This document shows positions 43,091 to 52,495 of a stretch of DNA of 64,000 nucleotides, in pieces. The stretch spans positions 1,488,001 through 1,552,000 of the forward strand of contig NZ_OY782870.1 of the NCBI RefSeq assembly GCF_963678545.1, read 5' to 3'. The number at the start of each line of letters is the position of its first letter. Position 1 is the first letter of the stretch. The notes under the pieces were generated by a model. It searched no databases, was not told the origin of the DNA, and worked only from the letters and a program-made list of their open reading frames with translations. The position numbers and the translations under genes were made by a program. This DNA comes from an uncultured Methanomethylovorans sp. (GTDB lineage: Archaea; Halobacteriota; Methanosarcinia; Methanosarcinales; Methanosarcinaceae).

Positions 43091-43560
43091 CCCATCACCC
43101 ATACACAAAAATAGTAGATTTAAGTTTGTTTATCCACAATTCTTACTCCCGAATTTCATGAACAAAAACATTAACGTCTGGAAACCATATATCCAGAACC
43201 TTCAATCTCTTCATGCTGTACTAATTAAACATGGGAAACAATCCATATATATAAAAACATCGAAACGATTTGAGTTAACATATTATTTATTAGATCTCAT
43301 CTTCTTGAGGAGCAAATAAATGACATTTTAAAAAACAGACATTAAAAAGGTAAACTTGGCCTGTATGACATGTAATTAAATTTTAGGAGCTTGGCTTTTC
43401 GGTTTTTTTAAGTGATTTTCCTGAAGAAGTTGAAATCCAACACTTAACAGTATATTTGTAATTCAACTGACAAGTAACAGGACCTAATACGTCAAGCTAT
43501 AAGATTCACTTAAACTATGCATACCACTATTGATTTAAACTACCCTTGAAACTTAATATT
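43091..43560 (+). other. Intergenic stretch without a gene
   Basis: About 470 bases, AT-rich, between the divergent surface-protein gene and maf. No convincing open frame. Runs such as CGGTTTTTTTAAG near 43400 are compatible with promoter/terminator remnants, but no specific site is supported. Confidence 0.4.
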
Positions 43561-44148
43561 ATGAGACAAATCATACTTGCTTCTGCCTCCCCCCGCAGAA
43601 AAGAATTGCTCAGGCAATTGATAGGAGACAACTTTAAGGTAGTTGAGAGCTCCTATCATGAAAAGTCACAAACAAAGATGAAACCTCTTGAGTTTGTCAT
43701 CCACAATTCCAGAGAAAAAGCAAAAGAAATAGCCTCTATGATACGTCATGGGATTGTTATCGGAGCTGACACTGTAGTACTTTGTGACGAGGAGATCCTC
43801 GGGAAACCCCATACTGAAAATAAAGCACGCGAAATGCTCAGGCAGATTAACGGTGAAAAAGTACATGTTATCACCGGTTTAACTGTAATTGATATCGATG
43901 GTAACCTTCAGACCAGCACTTCGGAAACTACGAGCGTTAAGATCAAACAAATGTCCGATGCTGAAATAGAGGCTTATGTAAAAACTAAAGAACCTATTGA
44001 CAAAGCAGGAGCTTTTGCTATACAGGGAAAGGGAGCAATAATTGTAGAAGAAATTGACGGCGATTATTTCAATGTAGTGGGATTGCCTCTGTTCAAACTG
44101 AACAAGATACTACATGAATTAGGGATCGATGTAATGGAGATCGTCTGA
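43561..44148 (+). CDS. maf: Maf family nucleoside triphosphate pyrophosphatase
   Basis: House-cleaning enzyme that hydrolyses non-canonical or dTTP/UTP-type nucleotides. 195 residues. The Maf signature comes first: ILASASPRRKELL, then VVESSYHEK near residue 27, VIGADTVVLCDEEILGKP near 66 and the end region PIDKAGAFAIQGKGAIIVEE. The ATG at 43561 starts directly at the conserved strand; an in-frame TTG 15 bases earlier is unlikely. Confidence 0.93.
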   Translation: MRQIILASASPRRKELLRQLIGDNFKVVESSYHEKSQTKMKPLEFVIHNSREKAKEIASMIRHGIVIGADTVVLCDEEILGKPHTENKAREMLRQINGEKVHVITGLTVIDIDGNLQTSTSETTSVKIKQMSDAEIEAYVKTKEPIDKAGAFAIQGKGAIIVEEIDGDYFNVVGLPLFKLNKILHELGIDVMEIV

Positions 44149-44200
44149 ACATCTAATTGAAACAGAAAGCTTAAAAGGGATAAAGGTTTGTCCAAAGTAT

Positions 44201-44407
44201 ATGGAGAAACCACAGGAACCCCTTTTTAGTTCTCAGGCCATTATATTCTTGATCGCCGGATTTGCCATATCTGCCTTTCTATTCTATGAGATGATGAAGT
44301 TCGCAGAGGCTGGTAATCTGATACTTGTGATACTCACCTCTATTTCAATATCAATGGTAGCCGTAGTTATTCTAAAGTACATTAAACACTTGCAGAAAAA
44401 GTTATAA
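44201..44407 (+). CDS. Small membrane protein with two helices
   Basis: 68 residues: AIIFLIAGFAISAFLFYEMM and NLILVILTSISISMVAVVIL, with a basic tail KYIKHLQKKL, so both ends are probably cytoplasmic. No family recognised. It lies 52 bases after maf and ahead of a terminator, so co-transcription with maf is possible. Confidence 0.65.
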   Translation: MEKPQEPLFSSQAIIFLIAGFAISAFLFYEMMKFAEAGNLILVILTSISISMVAVVILKYIKHLQKKL

Positions 44408-44410
44408 GAA

Positions 44411-44437
44411 GCTGCAAATCACTGCAGCCTCTTTTTT
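44411..44437 (+). terminator. Terminator after the small membrane protein gene
   Basis: GCTGCA (44411-44416) and TGCAGC (44423-44428) pair, followed by CTCTTTTTT. It overlaps the end of the convergent DUF2111 gene. Confidence 0.65.
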
Positions 44438-44838
44438 GATTCTTCTACTTCATCAAAGATACCGGGGTATTCCTTAAACATCGATAGTATATCAAGAGCT
44501 GCAACCAGGTCAACTACACCCACAACTCCAATAGCATTTCCATCTGAGGTGCGTATGGGTGCTACTACAACTGTCTTTCCTTTATAAGGTCCATCTACGG
44601 GGACTGTGTGAGTTATCTTGTTGGTCTTTAGCACTTCTTCCAATACAGGTCCCGTATAATCACTATCCATGACTTTTCCTCTTTCCATACGAATGCCTCG
44701 ATTATTGCGGCTTCGAATAGTGATAGGGATACCCAGTAAAGCATGTACGGCTTCCGCTATAGGTTGCAGATCATCAGCGGTAGAATCCTCACATATTTGT
44801 AGACAGGATTTACCACCGGTATCATTTTTACATATCAT
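44419..44838 (-). CDS. DUF2111 family protein
   Basis: 139 residues, a methanogen-restricted family of unknown function. Conserved stretches: PIAEAVHALLGIPITIRSRN near residue 26, GIRMERGKVMDSDYTGPVLE, KGKTVVVAPIRTSDGNAIGV and VVDLVAALDILSMFKEYPGI. The fold looks like a GAF/PAS-type ligand-binding domain. Cysteines occur only at the N-terminus (C3, C12, C16). It precedes the thioredoxin reductase pair on the same strand, with a short gap upstream. Confidence 0.85.
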   Translation of the reverse strand: MICKNDTGGKSCLQICEDSTADDLQPIAEAVHALLGIPITIRSRNNRGIRMERGKVMDSDYTGPVLEEVLKTNKITHTVPVDGPYKGKTVVVAPIRTSDGNAIGVVGVVDLVAALDILSMFKEYPGIFDEVEESKKRLQ

Positions 44839-44875
44839 CTATTGATCCCCCTTCCGTTATTTTGTGTCATGTATC

Positions 44876-45784
44876 TTAAAATTCAAGACCTAAAATGTAC
44901 TCATGTGCAAACACAGCAGCCATCGCACCATCTGCAACTGCAGTGACGACCTGCCGGATAGAGATGTTCCTGCAATCGCCTGCTGCATAAATGCCAGCTA
45001 CCGATGTTCTTAATTTTTCATCTGTTACTATAAAACCTGAAATATTTTTATCTACGTTTATGAATTCTGTATTGGGGTGAATACCCACATATATAAAAAC
45101 CCCATCTGCAGACGTACTGGATACGTTTTCAGTCTTCATGTTCCGTAGCACTACATTTTCAACTTTGGTCTTTCCTTCTATTCTTTCAGGAATAGTATCC
45201 CATATTATCTCTATGTTGCTTTTCTTAGATACTCGTTGTTGTAATATTGCGCAAGCGCGTAATTTATCCCTTCTATGCACGATATACACTTTTTTGGCGA
45301 TGTTAGATAAAATAAGCGCATCTGTAAGTGCAGAGTCACCTCCTCCTACCACCATTACTGTTTTCCCTTTATAAAAGGGAGCATCACATGTGGCACAATA
45401 GGAGACACCCTTGCTCAGCAACTCATCCTCTCCCGGAATACCCAGTTTTTTAGGATTCGCACCGGTAGCAATGATAACAGCTTTGGCCTCAAAGTTACCA
45501 TTATCTGTCACTACCATTTTCTTCTCAGTTTCCGATCTTACTAAAGATACATGTGCGGATTCTATTTTTACCCCTGCACCCTCTGCATGCTCTTTGAACT
45601 TTTGCATCAGTTCAGGGCCCGAGATAGCTGTGAAACCAGTATAATTTTCGATCATATCTGTTGCTGCGATCTGACCTGGCAATACTTCCTTTTCAATTAC
45701 CACAGTGTCAAGTCCATACCTTACAGCATATATCCCTGCAGTAAGCCCTGCAGGTCCTCCCCCAATTATGACCAGGTCATACAT
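44876..45784 (-). CDS. trxB: Thioredoxin reductase
   Basis: Flavoprotein that reduces thioredoxin-like proteins. 302 residues. FAD motif LVIIGGGPAGLTAGIYAVRY at the start, redox-active CATC in SYCATCDAPFYKG near residue 135, NAD(P) motif VMVVGGGDSALTDALIL near 153, and the second FAD motif IYAAGDCRNISIRQVVTAVA near 270. The ATG at 45784 begins the FAD strand; an upstream start at 45799 adds five residues. Only 22 bases separate it from the upstream glutaredoxin-like gene, its likely substrate. Confidence 0.95.
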   Translation of the reverse strand: MYDLVIIGGGPAGLTAGIYAVRYGLDTVVIEKEVLPGQIAATDMIENYTGFTAISGPELMQKFKEHAEGAGVKIESAHVSLVRSETEKKMVVTDNGNFEAKAVIIATGANPKKLGIPGEDELLSKGVSYCATCDAPFYKGKTVMVVGGGDSALTDALILSNIAKKVYIVHRRDKLRACAILQQRVSKKSNIEIIWDTIPERIEGKTKVENVVLRNMKTENVSSTSADGVFIYVGIHPNTEFINVDKNISGFIVTDEKLRTSVAGIYAAGDCRNISIRQVVTAVADGAMAAVFAHEYILGLEF

Positions 45785-45806
45785 GTCAATAACCCACACA
45801 GTTTAG

Positions 45807-46058
45807 TCAAACCGGTTTTTCTAGAGTCTTGCTAGCTTTATCTTTGTCCGGAACCCCCACAAAAACAATTTGATCATCGATTATGGTTGTGGGAACAGAT
45901 ACAATGGAAAATTTATCTGCAAGTTTTTCGCCTTCCGGGGATTCATAATCGATTTCTTCATATTCAAAATTAAATTTGTCCTTTAGATCTCTCCAGACTT
46001 TTTTTGCAGTCGGGCAGTAGTGACACCACTGGGCAGTAACAAGTGTGACTTTTACCAT
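45807..46058 (-). CDS. Glutaredoxin/thioredoxin-like redox protein
   Basis: 83 residues, single thioredoxin fold. Active site WCHYC in VTLVTAQWCHYCPTAKKVWR near residue 11, cis-Pro segment SIVSVPTTIIDDQIVFVGVP near 53. Small archaeal proteins of this kind are reduced by thioredoxin reductase. Co-transcribed with trxB, so it is probably the partner electron carrier. Confidence 0.92.
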   Translation of the reverse strand: MVKVTLVTAQWCHYCPTAKKVWRDLKDKFNFEYEEIDYESPEGEKLADKFSIVSVPTTIIDDQIVFVGVPDKDKASKTLEKPV

Positions 46059-46204
46059 AATTCATCACTCCACATCAATACAACTAGGATTTTATTATGC
46101 TATCACTATATTAGATTAGTGTTCATTATTAATATTTGTTGATACAAACAATTTCATATTAAAAAAACAATCGGAAACAGTAAATTTGAAGGAAAAGTGG
46201 TAAT

Positions 46205-46900
46205 ATGGGAAGATATTCAATTAGTCAATTTGTGGAGAGCACAGGGCAAAGGGATTTGGGCGAAGGTAAGTTCGAGCTGGAACGAGATAGATTGCTGGAA
46301 GTTAACCTGGATGGCAAAGTGTGGATTAAAAAAGGCACAATGGTGGCTTATAATGGCGAGATTAAGTTCACAAGAGAGGGAGTTTTGGAACATGGTCTTG
46401 GCAAACTAGTAAAGAAAGCGATTACCGGCGAAGGACTTAGCCTTACAAAAGCAGAAGGGGAAGGTAAATTATACCTGGCCGACACAGGAAAAAAGGTCAC
46501 AATATTGGAACTGGACGGACAATCCATTTATGTTAACGGTAACGACATACTGGCTTTTGAAGAAACAATTCAGTGGGACATAAAAATGATGAAAAAAGTG
46601 GCAGGTTTCCTGTCAGGTGGTCTTTTTAATGTACTACTTGAAGGAAAAGGCATGGTTGCTATCACCACACACTACGATCCCCTCACACTGCAAGTTACAA
46701 AAGAAAGACCAGTGTTCACCGACCCTAATGCTACTGTTGCATGGTCGGGAAATCTGCAACCTGATCTGCGTACCGACATATCTCTGAAGACATTAGTTGG
46801 CAGATCCAGCGGGGAAAGCTTACAGATGGCTTTCACTGGTGAAGGTTTTGTGGTAATACAACCATATGAGGAAGTATACTTAGCCACTACCCAAGGATGA
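46205..46900 (+). CDS. AIM24 family protein (TIGR00266-like)
   Basis: 231 residues, rich in beta strands with Gly turns: VWIKKGTMVAYNGEIKFTRE near residue 38, LTKAEGEGKLYLADTGKKVT near 80, SIYVNGNDILAFEETIQWDI near 108, and FTGEGFVVIQPYEEVYLAT at the end. The double beta-helix fold is shared with yeast Aim24 and bacterial homologues. The biochemical role is unknown. GGAAAAG precedes the ATG region. Confidence 0.88.
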   Translation: MGRYSISQFVESTGQRDLGEGKFELERDRLLEVNLDGKVWIKKGTMVAYNGEIKFTREGVLEHGLGKLVKKAITGEGLSLTKAEGEGKLYLADTGKKVTILELDGQSIYVNGNDILAFEETIQWDIKMMKKVAGFLSGGLFNVLLEGKGMVAITTHYDPLTLQVTKERPVFTDPNATVAWSGNLQPDLRTDISLKTLVGRSSGESLQMAFTGEGFVVIQPYEEVYLATTQG

Positions 46901-46902
46901 AA

Positions 46903-47616
46903 CTAGCCTTTAGTGATGCAGTCATAATTGACATCGGCTCGGACTATTTCCGGGATGTCGCCCCACATCCCTATATACTCCCCCTGTATCACCATTGCTC
47001 CATTTATATCCGAAACAGGTTTCACGGCATCGAAGGCTTTTTCTACTGCTTCTTTTCCGATAGATGTGGCATTTCCCAATGCAGTGGCTGCAGCATCTGC
47101 CAAAGCGACATCATCTGAGAAAATAATAGCCGCATCCGCCATCCCAAAACTAATGGATGGACCCACAGTGCCAGAAGAAGTGCAGATCCCGGTGATATGA
47201 TCGTGACATGGTACCCTGAAGGCCAGGTCCTTAACTGGGGAAGGGCCCGCATAGACGCCAATAGCAACTGGCCTGTCATTAATTAGAGCAATATCTCCTC
47301 CGTTATCAACAATCGCAAAAGTAGCTCCAGCATCTACCATAGCTTCTACGGCAAGTGAAGCAATAGTACCTGCAACAGCACTCATGGGACCAATCCCCAT
47401 GGTGTTACCTGCAACTATCATTCTTTTCACCACTTCCGGTACATTTTCCTGGCAATCATAAGGTTCCAAGGTTGATCTGAAAAAAGGATCATATGCAATG
47501 AAACGCTCCAGAGCCACACGGTGGTAGTGAATAGATTCTTTTGCCTTTTTTAGATGTAATTCCCGGTCTGCCACAATAGTGACTACTGTTTCTTTAAGCT
47601 GGAAAAGCTCCTTCAT
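46903..47616 (-). CDS. UPF0280/COG2122 protein, homocysteine biosynthesis-associated
   Basis: 237 residues. It starts [20 protein letters not shown], followed by [20 protein letters not shown] near residue 85, [12 protein letters not shown] near 115, and [20 protein letters not shown] near 155. It has an ApbE-like fold. In Methanosarcina acetivorans genetics, COG2122 has been tied to homocysteine synthesis from sulfide. The ATG at 47616 has AAGGGA upstream; a start at 47658 would overlap the ferredoxin gene by eight bases. Third gene of the operon. Confidence 0.88.
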   Translation of the reverse strand: MKELFQLKETVVTIVADRELHLKKAKESIHYHRVALERFIAYDPFFRSTLEPYDCQENVPEVVKRMIVAGNTMGIGPMSAVAGTIASLAVEAMVDAGATFAIVDNGGDIALINDRPVAIGVYAGPSPVKDLAFRVPCHDHITGICTSSGTVGPSISFGMADAAIIFSDDVALADAAATALGNATSIGKEAVEKAFDAVKPVSDINGAMVIQGEYIGMWGDIPEIVRADVNYDCITKG

Positions 47617-47650
47617 TTGATTCCCTTTCAGACAATCCTTTTCAAGAACT

Positions 47651-48037
47651 TCACACATCTAAAGAAAGCGCATCATGAGGACACATTTCGATACATGTTC
47701 CACACTGGATACATTTTGTAGTGTCCACTTTTAGGTTCCATTCTTTATCCATTGAAAATACTTTTGTAGGACATACTGAAATACAGCCCCCGCATTCTAC
47801 ACATTCTTCCTCATCCCAATTGATAGGAGTATCCAGTCTAAGCACTTCAGCTCCTCTGGAAACCAGGGCATTCTTGATCATCTTGTATTCAGTATCCTCT
47901 ATATCTGCTATGATCTCACCTGTGGTAGAATCGAAATGTGCCTGTGCGATGTTAAGAGGAATGCCAGTCTCAATTATAGCCTCAGCCAATATCGGTTTGG
48001 TGACAATATCCCTATTTATAATAATCCTGATCTTCAT
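47651..48037 (-). CDS. NIL-domain ferredoxin, iron-sulfur subunit of aspartate-semialdehyde sulfurtransferase
   Basis: 128 residues. An N-terminal NIL domain ([20 protein letters not shown] to about 75) and two 4Fe-4S clusters: [14 protein letters not shown] and [14 protein letters not shown]. Corresponds to M. acetivorans MA1822, which supplies electrons or sulfur for making homocysteine from aspartate semialdehyde. The ATG at 48037 follows GGAGGA and lies one base after the DUF39 stop, so translation is coupled. Confidence 0.92.
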   Translation of the reverse strand: MKIRIIINRDIVTKPILAEAIIETGIPLNIAQAHFDSTTGEIIADIEDTEYKMIKNALVSRGAEVLRLDTPINWDEEECVECGGCISVCPTKVFSMDKEWNLKVDTTKCIQCGTCIEMCPHDALSLDV

Positions 48038-48038
48038 T

Positions 48039-49541
48039 TCAGTTCCTCCTGGCAAAAAGCATGCTGATATCATCGCTGGTAATAATACCTATGACATGAT
48101 GTTGCTCATCCACCACAGGCATTGCCGATACGCCATGTTGCTCAAGTCTCCTGGCTGCAATGGTTACCTGTTCAGTATCCGTAGCAGTGATGACTTTCCT
48201 TGTCATGATATTCTCTACCAGATCAAATGTATTCTGAGCAACCGCTTTTGAAATATCCCATGCTGTGATAATACCCACAAGGATATTGTTCTCAGTGACT
48301 ACAGGCAAGTGGTTAAAAGAAACATCCATGATTTTTTTAGCAGCATCAAATACACTAGCATTTTTATGGATGGTCATTACATCTTTGGCCATAATATCTC
48401 TGACCATGGCTGTTCCACGTGTTTGTTTCATTGGCTTGGAGACAGTGTCTGAAGGCAATCTCTCTGCAGGTTGTGACAGGAAGAACTCACCATGGGAGAT
48501 CCAGTCTTTCAAAATACCCGCTATCTGCTTGGAACGCTTGAAACTTGAAAGTGATGAAGTTGTAACCTCACGCCCTTTGATCTCAATGGAACCAGACCTA
48601 AGCTCTTCATATGTGACCCCTCTGACAACAGGCCTGTCACGGGTGGGTATCCCGTAATCCATCACCTGGGTAATTATATCTGCATCAGATACTGCAGTGG
48701 CGAGTGCAACCTTTTCATCAAGTATTGGTATTGGTATTCCCATTCCCACATATAGAGACACGCCATATCCGGTGAAAGTAGAAGCACGCACGAATTCAGC
48801 ATCCATCTCTTTGAGGTCACCCTGGAGCATCAATGTGCCAAAACCACTTTTAGAAGAATGCTGAGTACCCTGACCTACTATATATCCCTGTGTACCTCCA
48901 AGAAAAATACGTGTTCCGGTACCAATTGTTCTATATTCCGGGTCATTGGAGAGGGGTGATAGTACACCTGCACCGGAATATGTAACATTACCATAATTAG
49001 GCATCAATGATCCCATATAAGTGTACAATTTCTGGGAAGTACTGTTAGTGGCTGCATTATACTTTTGATATGCATTACGAGGATTGAGCATTATAGCCTG
49101 ATTCAAATCATTGATATCGATTGTTGTATCGAGGATCTTCCGTGGATAGCAATCAGTTCCTGGAGAAATAGCATGTACATCAATGGTATTTCCTCGAATA
49201 AGGTCTTCTATGACATGGGCTCCCCCATATTCCATTCCGAGGGTTTCAGATACTTGCGTTGCTCCAATATAAGCATCTACTGCAGCTACACCAGTATATG
49301 CTTCAACATCGTTAAGCCATACTTTCTGCATCTTGATAGGAGGTTCTGCATGACCAAAATTTAAAAAAACACCTGAAGAGCACATTGCACCGAAAGTGCC
49401 CGTTGTTACCACATCTACTTCTCTTGCTGCCCCTTGTGCACCAAGCTCTCCTACAATACCAACCATCTCTTCAGCAGTCACTACGTTGACGCTTCCATCT
49501 TTGATTCTGTTATTGATCTCACTGACAGATTTGTTGACCAT
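48039..49541 (-). CDS. L-aspartate semialdehyde sulfurtransferase (DUF39 + two CBS domains)
   Basis: Inserts sulfide-derived sulfur into aspartate semialdehyde to make homocysteine, the methanogen route. 500 residues. The DUF39/COG1900 domain covers about 1-370, with conserved cysteines C54 (GAMCSSG) and C131 (TDCYPRK), the same positions as I recall being important in MA1821. Two CBS domains cover about 385-500 (MAKDVMTIHKNASVFDAAKK; MTRKVITATDTEQVTIAARR) and may sense an adenosyl ligand. First gene of the operon with NIL-ferredoxin and UPF0280. Confidence 0.93.
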   Translation of the reverse strand: MVNKSVSEINNRIKDGSVNVVTAEEMVGIVGELGAQGAAREVDVVTTGTFGAMCSSGVFLNFGHAEPPIKMQKVWLNDVEAYTGVAAVDAYIGATQVSETLGMEYGGAHVIEDLIRGNTIDVHAISPGTDCYPRKILDTTIDINDLNQAIMLNPRNAYQKYNAATNSTSQKLYTYMGSLMPNYGNVTYSGAGVLSPLSNDPEYRTIGTGTRIFLGGTQGYIVGQGTQHSSKSGFGTLMLQGDLKEMDAEFVRASTFTGYGVSLYVGMGIPIPILDEKVALATAVSDADIITQVMDYGIPTRDRPVVRGVTYEELRSGSIEIKGREVTTSSLSSFKRSKQIAGILKDWISHGEFFLSQPAERLPSDTVSKPMKQTRGTAMVRDIMAKDVMTIHKNASVFDAAKKIMDVSFNHLPVVTENNILVGIITAWDISKAVAQNTFDLVENIMTRKVITATDTEQVTIAARRLEQHGVSAMPVVDEQHHVIGIITSDDISMLFARRN

Positions 49542-49585
49542 GCTACCTACCTTTGCAACTGGAACATAATTAGTTAAAACACCTA

Positions 49586-49610
49586 TATATTACATATGGT
49601 AATTTATATG
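49586..49610 (-). promoter_or_regulatory. TATA region of the homocysteine operon
   Basis: The minus strand carries CATATAAATTACC followed by TAATATATAGG between 49610 and 49586, 45-70 bases before the start codon. Either could be the TATA box. Confidence 0.4.
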
Positions 49611-49654
49611 ACGATAGATTATGTATTAATGCGTATTAACTTCCTATGACATAT

Positions 49655-49689
49655 CATGCTAATTTCTTCTTTTCTCTACTTTTAGCATG
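49655..49689. promoter_or_regulatory. Inverted repeat upstream of the homocysteine operon
   Basis: CATGCTAA (49655-49662) and TTAGCATG (49682-49689) are a perfect 8-bp inverted repeat with a 19-base spacer, upstream of the TATA region of the DUF39 gene and about 260 bases from divergent ribL. It may be an operator or a transcript hairpin. The remainder of 49542-49950 has no gene. Confidence 0.4.
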
Positions 49690-49950
49690 GAGAAATCCCC
49701 ATTTAAATCTTATTTTCACCTGATGATTTGAAGAGAATAAGTTTTTTTAGCATAAATTCATGCAGAAAATACAAAGATGCGATTGTGTTTTGTTCCTGAT
49801 TGGAATCTGGAACTCACATTAGATTTTGGATTAATTGCATGTTAAAATAGTACTTAAAGTTTATTGATGCAAATCAGGCTTATTGACCTGTTCTGCATAA
49901 GATTATTAAAGTTAGTACGCTTCTACCTCATACAATTCTAGGTGATACGA

Positions 49951-50370
49951 TTGATAAGGGTCTTAGCAACAGGAACTTTTGATCTATTACATCCAGGGCA
50001 TCTGGCATACCTGAAAGAGTGTAAATCATTAGGAGACGAGTTATATGTTATCGTTGCAAGGGATTCCATGATCAGACATAAACCAAAACCAGTGATACCC
50101 GAAGATCAAAGAGTAGAGATGATAAATGCCCTCAAGATGGTAGATGAAGCGATCCTCGGGAGTGAAGAAGATATATTTGTACCCATAAAAGAAATAAAAC
50201 CTGATATCATTGCTCTGGGATATGATCAGCATATTGATGAAGAAGAACTTGAAAACGAACTGCACAAAAGAGGATTCTATATCCGTGTTGTAAGGATAGA
50301 CAAATCCGAAAAATGTGCTTTGTGCAGCAGTGCAAAGATTGTCAAAAAAATTATGGAAAGGTGCAACTGA
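49951..50370 (+). CDS. ribL: Archaeal FAD synthase RibL
   Basis: Transfers AMP from ATP to FMN to give FAD. 139 residues. Nucleotidyltransferase motif TGTFDLLHPGHLAYL near residue 6 (HxGH), RDSMIRHKPKPVIPEDQRVE near 32, and IIALGYDQHIDEEEL near 85. The C-terminal CALCSS cysteines are typical of RibL. The TTG at 49951 was preferred because GGTGAT lies four bases upstream; a GTG nine bases earlier is possible. Its stop lies four bases from the convergent aminotransferase. Confidence 0.92.
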   Translation: MIRVLATGTFDLLHPGHLAYLKECKSLGDELYVIVARDSMIRHKPKPVIPEDQRVEMINALKMVDEAILGSEEDIFVPIKEIKPDIIALGYDQHIDEEELENELHKRGFYIRVVRIDKSEKCALCSSAKIVKKIMERCN

Positions 50371-50373
50371 AGA

Positions 50374-51516
50374 TCAGCAAAGAAGATCTTCAATGCGCTG
50401 TAGTCCTTCATGTATACGCTGTTGTGAAGTAGCATAAGAGAGCCTTATAAAGTTATTACCGCTTTCACCGAAAGAGGAACCCTGTGTTACTGATACATGC
50501 GCCTCATTGAGAAGCTTATCTGTTACCTGGTCGCCACCACCGTATTCACTTACATCAGCAAACACATAGAATGCACCCTCGGGTTTATGGCAGTTCAAAC
50601 CAATGGAATTCAAACCATCCACTAAGATATCCCTTCTTGCGTGGAACTCTTTTACCATGTCATGCACAGGCTCCTGAGTTCCCTCTAAAGCGGCAACACC
50701 ACCAAATTGCACAAAAGTAGTGGCACTGCTTACAGAGTTAGACTGTATCTTCAAAATACCTTTGAAAATATCCGGTGCAGCAGATACATACCCAAGTCTC
50801 CAGCCTGTCATAGCATAAGCCTTAGAAAAACCGTTCACAGTAATAGTACGGTCCTGCATCCCATCCATAGAACCTATGCTTATATGCTCCTTTCCATAGG
50901 TTATTTTTTCATAGATCTCATCGGAAAGAACAAGCAAGTCATTGTCAATAGCATTATCGGCAATGCATTTGAGGGTCTTTTTATCGTAAACCCCACCTGT
51001 GGGATTGCAAGGACTGTTAACTATAATCATCCTCGTCTTGTCAGTGATATATTCGCCAATATCAGAGGGTTCAAAACCATTCTCAGGGTCGGTGGGCACC
51101 CATACCGATTCTGCTCCTGCGAAATGGATGCATGCCTCGTATGATACCCAGGCCGGGTCAAAAAGAAGGGCATTCTCCCCATCTCCAAGTACTGACATCA
51201 TTATAGAGAATATTGCCTGTTTTGCTCCAGGAGTGACAAGCACATTTGATGCCTTTGTCTCTAAGCCGTTCTCAACTCTGAGCTTCTCTGCTATGGCTTC
51301 CCTCAACTCAGGGATACCTGCTGCTGGAGTGTAATGCGTTTCCCCCCTATACATAGCATCTGCAGCAGCATCACATATATGCTTGGGAGTATCGAAATCC
51401 GGCTCTCCAAGATTAAAATTGATGACATCTATTCCCTTTTTTAGCATCTCACTTGCCTTGTTGGCAGCTTTGATTGTAGCAGATTCCTGCATCCTTGCAA
51501 GTCTTATGGAAGCCAT
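50374..51516 (-). CDS. Class I/II aminotransferase (aspartate aminotransferase-like)
   Basis: PLP enzyme, 380 residues. Pattern of the AspC I-gamma group: NLGEPDFDTPKHICDAAADA near residue 35, TPAAGIPELREAI near 63, NSPCNPTGGVYDKKTL near 165, LSDEIYEKITYG near 195, and PLP lysine in GFSKAYAMTGWRLGYV near 230. FIRLSYATSQQRIHEGLQRI near the end contains the conserved Arg. Most likely aspartate:2-oxoglutarate aminotransferase; some methanogen homologues act in methanofuran precursor synthesis. Confidence 0.92.
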   Translation of the reverse strand: MASIRLARMQESATIKAANKASEMLKKGIDVINFNLGEPDFDTPKHICDAAADAMYRGETHYTPAAGIPELREAIAEKLRVENGLETKASNVLVTPGAKQAIFSIMMSVLGDGENALLFDPAWVSYEACIHFAGAESVWVPTDPENGFEPSDIGEYITDKTRMIIVNSPCNPTGGVYDKKTLKCIADNAIDNDLLVLSDEIYEKITYGKEHISIGSMDGMQDRTITVNGFSKAYAMTGWRLGYVSAAPDIFKGILKIQSNSVSSATTFVQFGGVAALEGTQEPVHDMVKEFHARRDILVDGLNSIGLNCHKPEGAFYVFADVSEYGGGDQVTDKLLNEAHVSVTQGSSFGESGNNFIRLSYATSQQRIHEGLQRIEDLLC

Positions 51517-51549
51517 AAGTATCCCTTAAATCTCATCTGTTTTTTCTTA

Positions 51550-51954
51550 TCAGAGCCGTCTTACTAATTTTACGGCAGCCTCTACGGCACGCTTGGCATA
51601 GTCCACACGTTCGTGTGCCTCAAGCCTTGACATACCCGGACCAGCAATTCCTAGAGTAACTGGCTTTTCATATTCCAAAGAGATATCAATAATTTTTCTT
51701 GCAGCATGCTGGACCACAATCTCATCATGCTTTGTGGCTCCTTCTATTACAGAACCAATGGTCACAACGGCATCTATATCTTCTCTCTTGCAAAGCTTCT
51801 TGATTGCAAGAGGCATATCAAATACCCCCGGAACCATTATTTTTTCCTTAACCGTGGCTCCAAGGAACTTTGCATGTTCCTCACCTAATAATTCCATCTG
51901 ATAGGTAAGGTCCCTGTTGAATTCAGCAATGACAAATCCAAGATTGATGGTCAT
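51550..51954 (-). CDS. ribH: 6,7-dimethyl-8-ribityllumazine synthase
   Basis: Penultimate step of riboflavin synthesis. 134 residues. [20 protein letters not shown] at the start (substrate-binding Phe), [20 protein letters not shown] near residue 42, [20 protein letters not shown] near 64 (catalytic His), then [17 protein letters not shown]. The ATG at 51954 has GGGTGA seven bases upstream. Next to ribC. Confidence 0.95.
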   Translation of the reverse strand: MTINLGFVIAEFNRDLTYQMELLGEEHAKFLGATVKEKIMVPGVFDMPLAIKKLCKREDIDAVVTIGSVIEGATKHDEIVVQHAARKIIDISLEYEKPVTLGIAGPGMSRLEAHERVDYAKRAVEAAVKLVRRL

Positions 51955-52011
51955 GTAATATTCACCCAAATTACCTTTACGTTAATTTATATATTTGATT
52001 TATGTTGTCCT

Positions 52012-52488
<477 letters not shown>

Positions 52489-52495
52489 TCACTGT

